Below, one piece after another: positions 32,108-40,595 of a stretch of DNA of 64,000 bases. The position numbers and the translations under genes were made by a program. Each line of letters opens with the position of its first letter. The stretch's first letter is position 1. The DNA comes from Amycolatopsis taiwanensis DSM 45107 (GTDB lineage: Bacteria; Actinomycetota; Actinomycetes; Mycobacteriales; Pseudonocardiaceae): the NCBI RefSeq assembly GCF_000519205.1, contig NZ_KI912601.1, forward strand, positions 314,821 through 378,820, written 5' to 3'. The notes under the pieces are model-generated. The model saw nothing but the letters and a program-made list of their open reading frames with translations, had not been told where the DNA came from and did not search any database.

Positions 32108-33360
32108 GGGCGAACCGTCGGGAGACCCTGACCGTGCTGGCGTCCGTGCTCGGTCCCACGGTCGCGGGCGGCGTCATCAAGCGACGGCCCCGGGTCATGG
32201 GCGTGCTGGGGGCCATGCGGGCGGACCGCCGCGCGGTACGGGTGATGCAGGAGTTGCGGGCACGTCGCGGTGATACTCCGCTTCAGCTGGCCGTGCCGGG
32301 GCGCTCGCTCACGCTCGTGCTCTCCCCCGAGGACGTCGGGCGGGTGCTGGCCGACTCGCCGTCGGAGTTCACGCCCGCGAACTGGGAGAAAACCACCGCG
32401 CTGAGCCAGTTTCAGCCGCACGGCGTGCTGATTTCCAGCGGCGCGTCCCGCACGAGTCGCCGCGACTTCACCGAACGGGTGCTCGAGACCGCGGAACCGG
32501 CCCACCAGCTGACTTCGGTGATCAAGGCCAAAATCCACGAGGAAACCGCGCTGCTGCCCGAGACGCTGGACTGGCCGACGTTCGCGCCGGTGTGGTGGCG
32601 GATCGTGCGCCGGATCACGCTCGGAGACGGGGCGCGGGACGACGAGTTGACCACCGACCTGCTGGGGCGCCTGCGGCTGGCCGCCAACTGGGCCTTCCTC
32701 CATCCCCGCCGGCCAGGTTCACGGGCGGAGTTCCGCCGGCGGCTGGGCACACATCTGGAGCGCGCGGAAGAAGACAGCCTCGCCGGGATGATCGCGCGTA
32801 CCGGCCCGTCCGGGGACATCGATGCCGCGAGCCAGGTCGCGCACTGGCTGTTCGCGTTCGATGCGGCCGGCATGACCGCCTTCCGGACGCTGGCGTTGCT
32901 CGCCACGCATTCCGGCGCGCACCGGCAGGCCGCCGGCGCGTCCGGTCCGGAACTGCCGTACCTGCGTGCGAGCGTGCTGGACACGGTCCGGCTCTGGCCC
33001 ACCACCCCGATCATCCTGCGGGACACCACGAAGGACCTGGAGTGGAATGGCACCCGGCTGACCGCCGGAACCGGTCTACTGATCTTCACCCCGTTCTTCC
33101 ACCGCGACGACGAGAACCTGCCCTACGCGCACAGTTTCACCCCGGAGATCTGGCTCGACGGGCGGGCGAAGGAAAACCCCGCACTGGTGCCGTTCAGCGG
33201 CGGCCCCGGCGAGTGCCCTGGCCGCAACCTCGTACTGCTGACCACCAGCATCCTGCTCGCCGACCTGCTCGGCTACCACCTGACCTCGCGCGAGCCGTTG
33301 GGCCCGAACCGGCCACTACCATCCACTTTGGACAACTTCGGGCTGACGTTCGCCCGCTAG
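32104..33360 (+). CDS. Cytochrome P450
   Basis: 418 residues. The heme-binding loop PFSGGPGECPGRNLVL contains the axial Cys (about residue 371). The I-helix (FAFDAAGMTAFRTLALLATH near 255-274) carries A-G-M-T-A in place of the usual A-G-x-D/E-T. The K-helix motif, normally ExxR, reads D-T-V-R in VLDTVRLWPTTP, confirmed as GAC in the DNA; the Glu-to-Asp change is rare because the pair stabilises the heme pocket. Substrate unknown. The first 60 residues are basic with no clear membrane helix. The ATG overlaps the lipase stop. Confidence 0.92.
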   Translation: MRANRRETLTVLASVLGPTVAGGVIKRRPRVMGVLGAMRADRRAVRVMQELRARRGDTPLQLAVPGRSLTLVLSPEDVGRVLADSPSEFTPANWEKTTALSQFQPHGVLISSGASRTSRRDFTERVLETAEPAHQLTSVIKAKIHEETALLPETLDWPTFAPVWWRIVRRITLGDGARDDELTTDLLGRLRLAANWAFLHPRRPGSRAEFRRRLGTHLERAEEDSLAGMIARTGPSGDIDAASQVAHWLFAFDAAGMTAFRTLALLATHSGAHRQAAGASGPELPYLRASVLDTVRLWPTTPIILRDTTKDLEWNGTRLTAGTGLLIFTPFFHRDDENLPYAHSFTPEIWLDGRAKENPALVPFSGGPGECPGRNLVLLTTSILLADLLGYHLTSREPLGPNRPLPSTLDNFGLTFAR

Positions 33361-33430
33361 GCGGTGTTTCCAAGCGCGCGCCCGTGATCACCTCGGCCGG
33401 AAACACGGACTTCGAGGCACGCTCTGGACG
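33361..33430. repeat. Family C repeat, copy C2
   Basis: Starts right after the P450 TAG stop; shares GTGTTT, AAGCGCGCG, GGAAACACGGACTT and CACGCTCTGG blocks with C1 at 12688. About 13 bp longer than C1 in the middle. Similar placement after TAG suggests a shared insertion preference or a terminator role. The rest of the 169-bp gap to the hemerythrin gene shows a ribosome binding site only. Confidence 0.6.
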
Positions 33431-33529
33431 CTATCCGAAAGTGTTGATTTGCCGCGGTAAACGGTTTCTGGTGATTGAACGGCCCGGACACCGGGTATCG
33501 CCAGGGACGGAACCGTTTAGGAGGGACAA

Positions 33530-34081
33530 ATGGCCGCTACCGAGCAAGTCGACCTCATCTCCGTCATCACCAGCGACCACCGCGAGGTGGAGGGCGCCTT
33601 CCAGGAGCTGGAAAGCGGGCGCGGCACCCCGGAATACCGCCGCGGGCTCGTCGACCACGTCATCAGCGAGCTGGTGCGGCACTCCGTCGCCGAGGAGCAG
33701 TTCATGTACCCGGCGGCTCGCCGGCACCTCGACAACGGCGACGAGCTGGCCGACCACGAGATCGCCGAACACGCCGAGGCCGAGCGGGTCATGAAGGAGC
33801 TGGAGGACCTGCCGGCGACCAAACCCCGCTTCGAAGAGCTGATGCGCGACCTGATGAACGACATCCGGCACCACATCGAGGACGAAGAACACGACCTGCT
33901 GCCGAAGCTTCAGCAGGCCTGCCCGCCGGAACAGCTGCGCGACCTCGGCGAAAAGATCGTCCGCGCCAAGAAGTTCGCGCCGACCCGCCCCCACCCGTCC
34001 GCACCGGACAAGCCACCGGCCAACCTGATCCTCGACCCCGGCGCCGGGCTCATCGACCGCCTTCGCGACGCGCTCAAGTGA
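33530..34081 (+). CDS. Hemerythrin HHE-domain protein
   Basis: 183 residues with an O-carboxylate di-iron hemerythrin-like four-helix bundle: LISVITSDHREVEGAF, LVDHVISELVRHSVAEEQFMYP, LADHEIAEHAEAERVM, and HHIEDEEHDLLPKLQ carry the repeated His/Glu ligands. The C-terminal 45 residues are a basic, proline-rich extension. Members sense or detoxify oxygen or NO. AGGAGGGAC lies just upstream of the ATG. A strong hairpin follows at 34104. Confidence 0.92.
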   Translation: MAATEQVDLISVITSDHREVEGAFQELESGRGTPEYRRGLVDHVISELVRHSVAEEQFMYPAARRHLDNGDELADHEIAEHAEAERVMKELEDLPATKPRFEELMRDLMNDIRHHIEDEEHDLLPKLQQACPPEQLRDLGEKIVRAKKFAPTRPHPSAPDKPPANLILDPGAGLIDRLRDALK

Positions 34082-34103
34082 ACGGCGCGCTCAAGTGAAA
34101 ACC

Positions 34104-34139
34104 GCGAATGCCCTCCCCGGCGTCGGGGAGGGCATTCGC
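34104..34139. terminator. Perfect 15-bp hairpin terminator between convergent genes
   Basis: GCGAATGCCCTCCCC (34104-34118), 6-nt loop, GGGGAGGGCATTCGC (34125-34139). It stands between the hemerythrin and UdgX stops and could end transcription from both sides. No T-run, usual in this GC range. Confidence 0.85.
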
Positions 34140-34150
34140 CGGACACGCCG

Positions 34151-34777
34151 TCACGCCAGGACGGGGACCGCGGCCCGGAGGTCGGCCACCAGCGCCGCGT
34201 AGGCGGGTTCGCGATCGGGAGCGCGCAGCACCGACGACGGGTGAACGGTGGCCAGTACCTGCTCGGGATGGCCGTTCAACTCGGCGGGGGCGTCCAGCAG
34301 CACGCCACGGTGGTGCGTGACCCGGAAATCGGGGCCCAGCACCGACTGGGCCGCGGTCGCGCCGAGCACGATCGCCAGCCTCGGCCGCACCGAGGCGAAC
34401 TCGGCGATCAACCACGGGCGGCAGGCCACGACCTCGGTCCGCGACGGCTTCTTGTGGATCCGCTGCTTGCCCCGCTCGCCCCGGCTGAACTTGAAGTGTT
34501 TCACCGCGTTGGTCACGTAGACCTCGTCCCGGTCGATGCCCGCCTCGGTCAACGCCCGGTCGAGCAGGCGCCCGGCCGGGCCGACGAAGGGCTCACCCGC
34601 GAGGTCCTCCCGGTCGCCCGGCTGTTCCCCCACGATGAGTGCCTTCGCGGGCACCGGCCCATCGCCGAACACCGTCTGCGTCGCGTCCTGATACAGGCCG
34701 CAGCCGCGGCACGAGCGGGCCGCCTCCCGCAGCCGGTCCAGGTCGGTGCTCTCCGGCACCCACTCCGCCGCTGTCAT
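34151..34777 (-). CDS. Uracil-DNA glycosylase, UdgX type (family 4-like)
   Basis: 208 residues. The CGLYQDATQTVFGDGP start includes cluster cysteines of the [4Fe-4S] UDG group; GEQPGDREDLAGEPFVGPAG is motif A. A specific insertion FKFSRGERGKQRIHKKP near 104-120 corresponds to the UdgX R-loop KRRIH, whose His forms a covalent bond with the abasic sugar; here the loop is KQRIH. VLGATAAQSVLG and VLATVHPSSVLRA complete motif B. The ATG (34775-34777) overlaps the upstream dehydrogenase stop. Confidence 0.93.
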   Translation of the reverse strand: MTAAEWVPESTDLDRLREAARSCRGCGLYQDATQTVFGDGPVPAKALIVGEQPGDREDLAGEPFVGPAGRLLDRALTEAGIDRDEVYVTNAVKHFKFSRGERGKQRIHKKPSRTEVVACRPWLIAEFASVRPRLAIVLGATAAQSVLGPDFRVTHHRGVLLDAPAELNGHPEQVLATVHPSSVLRAPDREPAYAALVADLRAAVPVLA

Positions 34778-35958
34778 GGTCGAAGCAACACCTTGATCGC
34801 GCCGTCCCGCTTCTGCTGGAACATCCGGTAGGCGGCCGGCGCCTCGTCCAGCGGCAGCCGGTGGGTGGCCAGGTCCTCGACGCCCAGCGGGTCGGTGTCG
34901 CCCCGCACGAGCGGCAGGAGGTCGTCGAGCCACCGGCGCACGTTCGCCTGGCCCATGCGCAGCTGGATCTGCTTGTCGAACAGTTCCATCATCGGCAGCG
35001 GATCCAGCATCCCGCCGTAGACCCCGCTCAGCGAGATCGTGCCGCCCCGCCGCACCGTCCGGATCGCCTGGTACAGCACGCTCAACTGGTCGACCCCGGC
35101 CCGTTCGGTCACCTTCGCGGCGAGCGCCTGCGGCAGCAGGCCCACGAACTGGTGCGCCAGCCACGTCGCGGGTGCGCCGTGCGCCTCCATGCCGACCGCG
35201 TCGATCACCGAGTCGGCGCCGCGGCCTTCGGTCAGCTCGCGCACCACGGCGGACACGTCGCGCTGGTCGCGAACGTCCACAGTGGTCACCCCGTACCGGG
35301 CGGCCATGGTGAGCCGCTCCGGCACCAGGTCCACCCCGATCACCATGCCCGCGCCGCGCAGGAGGGCGATCCGGCAGCGCATCTGCCCGATCGGCCCCAG
35401 TCCGAACACGACCACGGACCCGCCGTCGGGGACGCTCGCGTACTCCACGGCCTGCCAGGCCGTGGGCAGCACGTCCGACAGGTAGAGGAACCGCTCGTCG
35501 GGCGGCCCCTCCGGCACCTTGACCGGGCCGTAGTGCGCCTGCGGGACGCGCAGGTACTCCGCCTGCCCGCCCGGCACCTGGCCGTAGAGCCGGGTGTAAC
35601 CGAACAGCGCCGCGCCCTTGCCCTGGTCACGCACCTGGGTGGTCTCGCATTGGGACTGCAGGCCCGAGGTGCACATGTAGCAGTGCCCGCACGAAATGTT
35701 GAACGGCACCACCACCCGGTCTCCCGGCCTGATCGAGCCGACCTCGGAGCCGACCTCTTCGACCACGCCCATCGGCTCGTGGCCAAGGATGTCGCCCGCG
35801 GACATGAACGGGCCCAGCACCTCGTACAGGTGCAGGTCGGACCCGCAGATTCCGGAAGAGGTGACGCGCAGTACCGCGTCCGTGGGCTCGACGATCTTCG
35901 GATCCGCCACGGTGTCCACCCGGACATCGCGTTTGCCGTGCCATGCGACAGCCTTCAT
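34774..35958 (-). CDS. Zinc-dependent alcohol dehydrogenase (formaldehyde dehydrogenase-like)
   Basis: 394 residues of the medium-chain dehydrogenase family. Catalytic zinc ligands are Cys in SSGICGSDLHLYE and His-Glu in ILGHEPMG; the structural zinc lobe CGHCYMCTSGLQSQC follows. The NAD-binding motif is VVVFGLGPIGQM near 175-186 with VIGVDLV. The internal insert near DAVGMEAHGAP is typical of glutathione-independent formaldehyde dehydrogenases. The ATG at 35956-35958 begins MKAVAWHGK; a GTG 27 nt upstream is possible. Coupled to UdgX by ATGA overlap. Confidence 0.92.
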   Translation of the reverse strand: MKAVAWHGKRDVRVDTVADPKIVEPTDAVLRVTSSGICGSDLHLYEVLGPFMSAGDILGHEPMGVVEEVGSEVGSIRPGDRVVVPFNISCGHCYMCTSGLQSQCETTQVRDQGKGAALFGYTRLYGQVPGGQAEYLRVPQAHYGPVKVPEGPPDERFLYLSDVLPTAWQAVEYASVPDGGSVVVFGLGPIGQMRCRIALLRGAGMVIGVDLVPERLTMAARYGVTTVDVRDQRDVSAVVRELTEGRGADSVIDAVGMEAHGAPATWLAHQFVGLLPQALAAKVTERAGVDQLSVLYQAIRTVRRGGTISLSGVYGGMLDPLPMMELFDKQIQLRMGQANVRRWLDDLLPLVRGDTDPLGVEDLATHRLPLDEAPAAYRMFQQKRDGAIKVLLRP

Positions 35959-36000
35959 GCCGCTCGGTTGCCCGCCACGTGCCACGGCAAACCTGGGTCT

Positions 36001-36381
36001 CTAGTGGTCGCTGTCCAGCCAGCCGCGCTCGCGCACCAGGTCGAGCACGGTTTTGCGGACTCGCACGATCTGCTCGGCGGTCAGCGAAGGGACCGAGGTG
36101 AGCAGCGCTTCGGTCAACTCCTCCCGGAACTCCAGCGAGAACTCCAGGTACTCCACGTCCCTGGCCACGGCCGGGGCGTTGCGCACGATCCGCACGTTCG
36201 ACGCCTTGGGGCCGCGCTCCCCTTCTTCGATCATGAACTCGACCACCGCGCCCGGCGCGATCAGCCTCTTGTCGACGTCGAGATCGTTGACGTGGACGAA
36301 AACGTCCTCGCCGCCGCCCTCCGGCGCCACAAAACCATACCCACGAATCTCGTCGAACCGGACGACCTTACCCGTTACCAC
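36001..36381 (-). CDS. cspB: Cold-shock-domain protein (CspB-like)
   Basis: 126 residues. The N-terminal cold-shock domain (1-67) has RNP1 GYGFVAP and RNP2 DVFVHVNDL for single-stranded nucleic acid binding. The C-terminal 60 residues (VEYLEFSLEFREELTEALL, VRKTVLDLVRERGWLD) form helices, matching long actinobacterial CspB proteins. The start is GTG at 36379-36381; TAGATA lies about 20 nt upstream. It acts as RNA chaperone. The gap to the Fe-S subunit (36382-36532) shows nothing else. Confidence 0.93.
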   Translation of the reverse strand: MVTGKVVRFDEIRGYGFVAPEGGGEDVFVHVNDLDVDKRLIAPGAVVEFMIEEGERGPKASNVRIVRNAPAVARDVEYLEFSLEFREELTEALLTSVPSLTAEQIVRVRKTVLDLVRERGWLDSDH

Positions 36382-36532
36382 CAGCGAACCCCGATATATC
36401 TAGCAAACTGAATATCGCGTCAAGGTACCGCCTCGGCCCCGCTGCGCACAACGGCTGCGCACAACGGCTGTGTTCGGCGGCGCGCCTTCCGCTCACCCGA
36501 CGCACGAACACGGGTTTTTGAATGTCGCCAGG

Positions 36533-37009
36533 CTACATCCTCCCGGCGGCGGACTTGATGGCCTCCCGGATGCGATGATACGTGCCGCACCGGCAGATGT
36601 TGCGGATGTCATCGAGATCGGCATCGGTGATCTCGCGACCCGCGGCCCGGGCCTGGCGGACCTTGGCGATGGCGGTCATGATCTGGCCGGGCTGGCAGTA
36701 GCCGCACTGGGCCACGTCATGGTCGAGCCAAGCCTGCTGCATCGGGTGCAACGCACCCGTTTGCCGGTCGGCGATCCCCTCGATCGTAGTGATCTCGTCG
36801 GTGGGCCGGATGTCGCCGACCGGCACCGCGCAGGGATTGAACGCCTTGCCGTTGATGTGGCTGGTGCACGCCTTGCACACTTCCAGCCCGCAGCCGTACT
36901 TGGGACCGGTGACACCGAGCAGGTCGCGCAGCACCCACAGCAGCCGCACGTTGTCCTCGGTGTCCACCGAAACCCGTTCTCCGTTGACGATGAACGTGTG
37001 ATGTGGCAC
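36533..37009 (-). CDS. (2Fe-2S)-binding subunit of a molybdenum hydroxylase
   Basis: 158 residues. Plant-type ferredoxin domain: CGLEVCKACTSHINGKAFNPC near 40-60 binds the first [2Fe-2S]; the helical domain has CGYCQPGQIM near 102-111 and ICRCGTYHRI near 137-146 for the second. It pairs with the large subunit 81 nt upstream on the same strand (isoquinoline oxidoreductase-like IorA). The order large-then-small is reversed relative to most xanthine dehydrogenase operons. It passes electrons out of the molybdenum site to an acceptor not encoded here. Confidence 0.94.
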   Translation of the reverse strand: MPHHTFIVNGERVSVDTEDNVRLLWVLRDLLGVTGPKYGCGLEVCKACTSHINGKAFNPCAVPVGDIRPTDEITTIEGIADRQTGALHPMQQAWLDHDVAQCGYCQPGQIMTAIAKVRQARAAGREITDADLDDIRNICRCGTYHRIREAIKSAAGRM

Positions 37010-37090
37010 GAAAACTCCCCTGTCAGCGTTTGTTTGAGGTTCGAGGACTCACCTTGACCAGGGACCTGGCAGTTTCAGAACAGACTCTCA

Positions 37091-39340
37091 TCAGTACGTG
37101 TGGTCGAGTCCATCGGTAGGAGAATCGGGAATGGATGGCACGCGCGGCAACGGTTCGAAGGACAACGTGCCGTGGTTGATCGGGAACCGGGTCGGCATCG
37201 TCCCGGTGGCCCTGGCGTAGGCGCACGCGACCGCGCTGAGCGTGCTGGCCACCCCCAGTTCCCCGGCGCCGCCGGGATCACCGGTGGTCGCCGGCAGCAC
37301 GATGATCCGCATCTCCGGCGGTGTGTTCCACTGTCGCGTGTAGAAGAAGTTGTCCCAGCTCGCCTCCAGCGGCAACCCCTTGTCGATGTGGAGGCTTTCG
37401 GTGAGTGCGAGGCCGATGCCGTCGTTGAGGCAACCCATCATCTGCGCTTCCAGCCCACGCGGGTTGATCGGCAGCCCGGCGTCGACGACCATGACCGCCC
37501 GGGTCACCCGCGGACCGGTCACGCCGTCACGCACCTTCCGATTGACCGTCTCGGGTCGACAGTCGACCTCCACCAACACCGCGCTACAACTTTTGTATTC
37601 GGCGTGGAAACCCACTCCCTGCGCCATTCCCGGCGGAAGCTTGCGGCCCCACTCGCCTTCGCCGGCCAGCCGGTCCAGGACGGCCCGGAACCGATCCTCC
37701 TTGAGGAACGAGCGCCGCAGTTCGACCGGATCCCGGCCCATCTTCGCGGCCAGTTGATCGACGACGAGTTCCCGCGCACACACGACGTTGGGCGAGTAGA
37801 CGTTGCGCATGCTGCCCGTATGGAAGTCGAGTTGGACCTCGCTGAGCAGTTGCGTCGTGGCCCCGAACGCGTAGGGCATCGACTGCGACAACTCGAAGAC
37901 GGTCTCGGCGAAACCGAGGTTGCCGACCGGCAGTTTCGCGGCCACGGACGTGAGGGCGTCGCCGAGGCCGTGGCCGAAGTCCGTTTTGACACTGATATGC
38001 CGTTGCTCGTAGCTGACCACGTTTCCGGCCGCGTAGTTGACCCGGATTCGCGACAGCGACATCGGATGCACGCGCCCGTGCCGGAAATCGTCGGTGCGGT
38101 GCCACATGAGCTTGACCGGCTTGCCCATGGCGTGGGAAACCTCCGCGGCCTCGCGGGCGGCGTCGCCGAACAGTTTGCGGCCGAAGGACCCGCCGCCCTG
38201 CGCCACGTGCACCCGCACCGCGCTCAGCGGCAACCCGAGCAGACTCGAAATCTCCTGCTGGGACGAGACCGGCGACTTCAGCGACGCCCAGATCTCGGCT
38301 CGGTCCGGGCGCACGTCGGCGATGGCGCAGTTGGTCTCCAGCGCGCTGTTGCTGGCGAAGGCGAAGGTGAACTCCGCATCGATCGTCTTGGTGAGCACCG
38401 GCGGGACCACCATCGGCGGCGCCGCGGCCCTCAGCTTGGCCAGGACCGTGTCGTCGGACTCACCGTCCACAGTGCCCGGTCCCCAGTCCACATCGAGCGC
38501 GCGGACCGCGTCGATGCAGTGGCCGGTGGTCTCCCCGCGCACCGCGACGCCGGTGGACACGACGGCGACATCGGTGATTCCCGGCATCGCGCGGACCTGG
38601 GCGAGGTTCCGCACGGAGCGGACCTTGCCGTTGATCGTCGGTGGCCGGCACACCATCGCCGGCTTCGCGCCCGGCACGGCGAGGTCCATGGTGAACTTCT
38701 TCCGGCCGGTGACGGCGTCCAGCGCGTCGATCCGGTTCTGAGGCGTGCCGACAAGGCTGAACTTCGACTTCGGTTGCGCCTGCACGCGTTCCGTGCGCCG
38801 GCTCGCCGCCGCTTCGGCCAGCGAGCCATAGGTGGCCGTCTGGCCCGAAGCGGACCGGACAACTCCGTCCCGAGCGGTGAGCGACGAAACTCCTACGCCC
38901 CACTTCTCGGCCGCCGTGGACAGCAGCCGCGCCCGCGCGATGGCCGCCGCGGTGCGCACCGGCTGGTACAGCGAACGCACCGAGTTGGAGCCGCCCGTCA
39001 ACTGGTTGGCCAGCAGTTCCGGGCGCGCGTCGGCCAGCGATATATCCACTTTGGACAGTGGCAGATCGAGTTCGTCGGCGATCAGCATCGCGACGGTGGT
39101 GGTGATCCCCTGACCCACCTCGGCTCTCGGCAGCGCGAACGACGCGGTGCCATCTGTGTTGAGGCGGATCGTGATCAGGTTCGCGGTGGGCGCGGCGGCG
39201 AGGGTGAGCGCGTCACCGAGATCGAGCAGATCCGAAGGTTCCGGCGGCGACGGGATCGCGGCGTTGGCCGTCGCGACCGGGGCGGCCACCGCGAGGGTGG
39301 GCGCCGCGAGCAGGTACCCGAGGAAACGACGTCGCTCCAT
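37091..39340 (-). CDS. Tat-exported molybdopterin aldehyde oxidase, large subunit (IorB-like)
   Basis: 749 residues of the xanthine dehydrogenase/isoquinoline-1-oxidoreductase large-subunit group. A Tat-type signal (MERRRFLGYLLAAPTLAVAA) begins at the chosen ATG 39338-39340, so the enzyme is likely exported with its Fe-S partner. Molybdopterin signatures: RAEVGQGITTTVAMLIADEL near 75-94, VAQGGGSFGRKLFGDAAREA near 387-406, and the catalytic Glu in GDPGGAGELGVAST near 705. It oxidises aldehydes or N-heterocycles with water as oxygen source. Upstream on the same strand is the NDMA-type alcohol dehydrogenase, which can supply aldehyde. Confidence 0.93.
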   Translation of the reverse strand: MERRRFLGYLLAAPTLAVAAPVATANAAIPSPPEPSDLLDLGDALTLAAAPTANLITIRLNTDGTASFALPRAEVGQGITTTVAMLIADELDLPLSKVDISLADARPELLANQLTGGSNSVRSLYQPVRTAAAIARARLLSTAAEKWGVGVSSLTARDGVVRSASGQTATYGSLAEAAASRRTERVQAQPKSKFSLVGTPQNRIDALDAVTGRKKFTMDLAVPGAKPAMVCRPPTINGKVRSVRNLAQVRAMPGITDVAVVSTGVAVRGETTGHCIDAVRALDVDWGPGTVDGESDDTVLAKLRAAAPPMVVPPVLTKTIDAEFTFAFASNSALETNCAIADVRPDRAEIWASLKSPVSSQQEISSLLGLPLSAVRVHVAQGGGSFGRKLFGDAAREAAEVSHAMGKPVKLMWHRTDDFRHGRVHPMSLSRIRVNYAAGNVVSYEQRHISVKTDFGHGLGDALTSVAAKLPVGNLGFAETVFELSQSMPYAFGATTQLLSEVQLDFHTGSMRNVYSPNVVCARELVVDQLAAKMGRDPVELRRSFLKEDRFRAVLDRLAGEGEWGRKLPPGMAQGVGFHAEYKSCSAVLVEVDCRPETVNRKVRDGVTGPRVTRAVMVVDAGLPINPRGLEAQMMGCLNDGIGLALTESLHIDKGLPLEASWDNFFYTRQWNTPPEMRIIVLPATTGDPGGAGELGVASTLSAVACAYARATGTMPTRFPINHGTLSFEPLPRVPSIPDSPTDGLDHTY

Positions 39341-39396
39341 TGCCCGTCCTTCGCTAATCCCTCTGGCGCAGCGGAATGACGGGCAGCATATTCCAA

Positions 39397-39452
39397 CGCG
39401 CACTCACTCGGCTGGCAAGGAATGCAATTCAAGCCTTTCGAGTGAGTGCGCG
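39397..39452. promoter_or_regulatory. 14-bp perfect inverted repeat between the alcohol dehydrogenase and aldehyde oxidase genes
   Basis: CGCGCACTCACTCG (39397-39410) and CGAGTGAGTGCGCG (39439-39452), 28-nt spacer. It lies 9 nt after the alcohol dehydrogenase stop and 57 nt before the aldehyde oxidase start. It can be a terminator for the former or an operator for the latter; the long AT-richer spacer (TGCAATTCAAG) favours a protein-binding site. Undecided. Confidence 0.6.
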
Positions 39453-39461
39453 CTGGGTGTG

Positions 39462-40574
39462 TCACGCTTCGTGCACGATTACGCCGCGAATGTTCTTGCC
39501 GTCCCGCAGATCCTGGTAACCCTCGTTGACCTCCTCCAGCGTGTAGCGGCGGGTGATCAGCTCGTCGAGCTTCAGCTGGCCGGCCTGGTAAAGGCGCAGC
39601 AGCCGGACGATGTCGTACTGCGGGTTGGCCGAGCCGAACAACGAACCCTTGATCGTCTTCTCGAACAGCGAGAGCACCGAGCCGGACACGTGGACGGTGA
39701 GCTTCTCCGGACTGGCCAGGCCGGTGATCACCACGACCCCGCCCTTGCCGACCGCGTCGAACGCGGAACTCACCACGTCCTCGTCGACCGTGCCGACCGT
39801 GATCAGCGCCTGGTCCGCCAGTTGTCCCCAGGTCAGCTCGATGATCTTCTCGTGCGCCTCGGCCGCGGTGGCGAAGGCGTGCGTGGCGCCCAGCTTGAGC
39901 GCGGTCTCCCGCTTGAACGGCACCGGGTCCACTACCACGACGTTCGCCGCACCGGCGTGCGCCGCGCCCTGCACGGCGTTGATCCCGACGCCGCCGATGC
40001 CGTAGATCACCACGGTGTCGCCGGGCCGCACCCCACCGGCGTAGGTCGCCGTGCCCCAGCCGGTGGGCACGCCGCAGCCGACCAGGACCGCGGTCTCCAG
40101 CGGGAGCGAATCGTCGACCTTGACCACCGAATGCTGGGACACCACGGCCCGCTCGGAGAACGTGCCGAGCATGCACATGCCGCCGTAGTCCTCGCCGTTG
40201 CGGTGGAACCGGAAGGTGCCGTCGAGCAGGTTGCCCACCGTGATGTTGGCGCCGAGGTCGCACAGGCTCTGCCGGCCGGTGGAACAGTAGCGGCACTTGC
40301 CGCAGCTGGGGATGAAACTGCAGACCACGTGGTCGCCGGGTTTCACCGTGGTGACACCGGGGCCGACGTCCTCGATCACGCCCGCGCCCTCATGCCCGCC
40401 GACGATCGGGAACCGGACGGGAATGTCGTTGTCGATCAGGTGCAGGTCGGAATGGCACAGACCGGAAGCGGTGTAGGAGATCAGTACCTCACCCTCGGCC
40501 GGACCGTCGAGATCCAGTTCCTCGATCTCGAAGGGCTGGTGGATGTCGTGCAAAACAGCGGCCTTCGTCTTCAT
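39462..40574 (-). CDS. NDMA-dependent (mycofactocin-associated) alcohol dehydrogenase
   Basis: 370 residues, zinc alcohol dehydrogenase of the nicotinoprotein group whose tightly bound NAD is reoxidised by an external acceptor (N,N-dimethyl-4-nitrosoaniline in vitro, mycofactocin in vivo). Zinc ligands: GLCHSDLH, GGHEGAG and the structural lobe CGKCRYCSTGRQSLC near 91-105. The NAD motif is VVIYGIGGVGINAVQGAA near 187-204; FEKTIKGSLFGSANP near 303 is characteristic. Placement beside the mft genes supports the assignment. The ATG (40572-40574) is coupled to the family B micro-ORF B2. Confidence 0.92.
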   Translation of the reverse strand: MKTKAAVLHDIHQPFEIEELDLDGPAEGEVLISYTASGLCHSDLHLIDNDIPVRFPIVGGHEGAGVIEDVGPGVTTVKPGDHVVCSFIPSCGKCRYCSTGRQSLCDLGANITVGNLLDGTFRFHRNGEDYGGMCMLGTFSERAVVSQHSVVKVDDSLPLETAVLVGCGVPTGWGTATYAGGVRPGDTVVIYGIGGVGINAVQGAAHAGAANVVVVDPVPFKRETALKLGATHAFATAAEAHEKIIELTWGQLADQALITVGTVDEDVVSSAFDAVGKGGVVVITGLASPEKLTVHVSGSVLSLFEKTIKGSLFGSANPQYDIVRLLRLYQAGQLKLDELITRRYTLEEVNEGYQDLRDGKNIRGVIVHEA

Positions 40575-40595
40575 CGCCTCATCACCTCTGTGTTA

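Noticed and set aside
37100..39379. 759-codon plus-strand open frame
   Set aside because: Antisense shadow of the aldehyde oxidase large subunit; low-complexity Arg/Gly/His composition.
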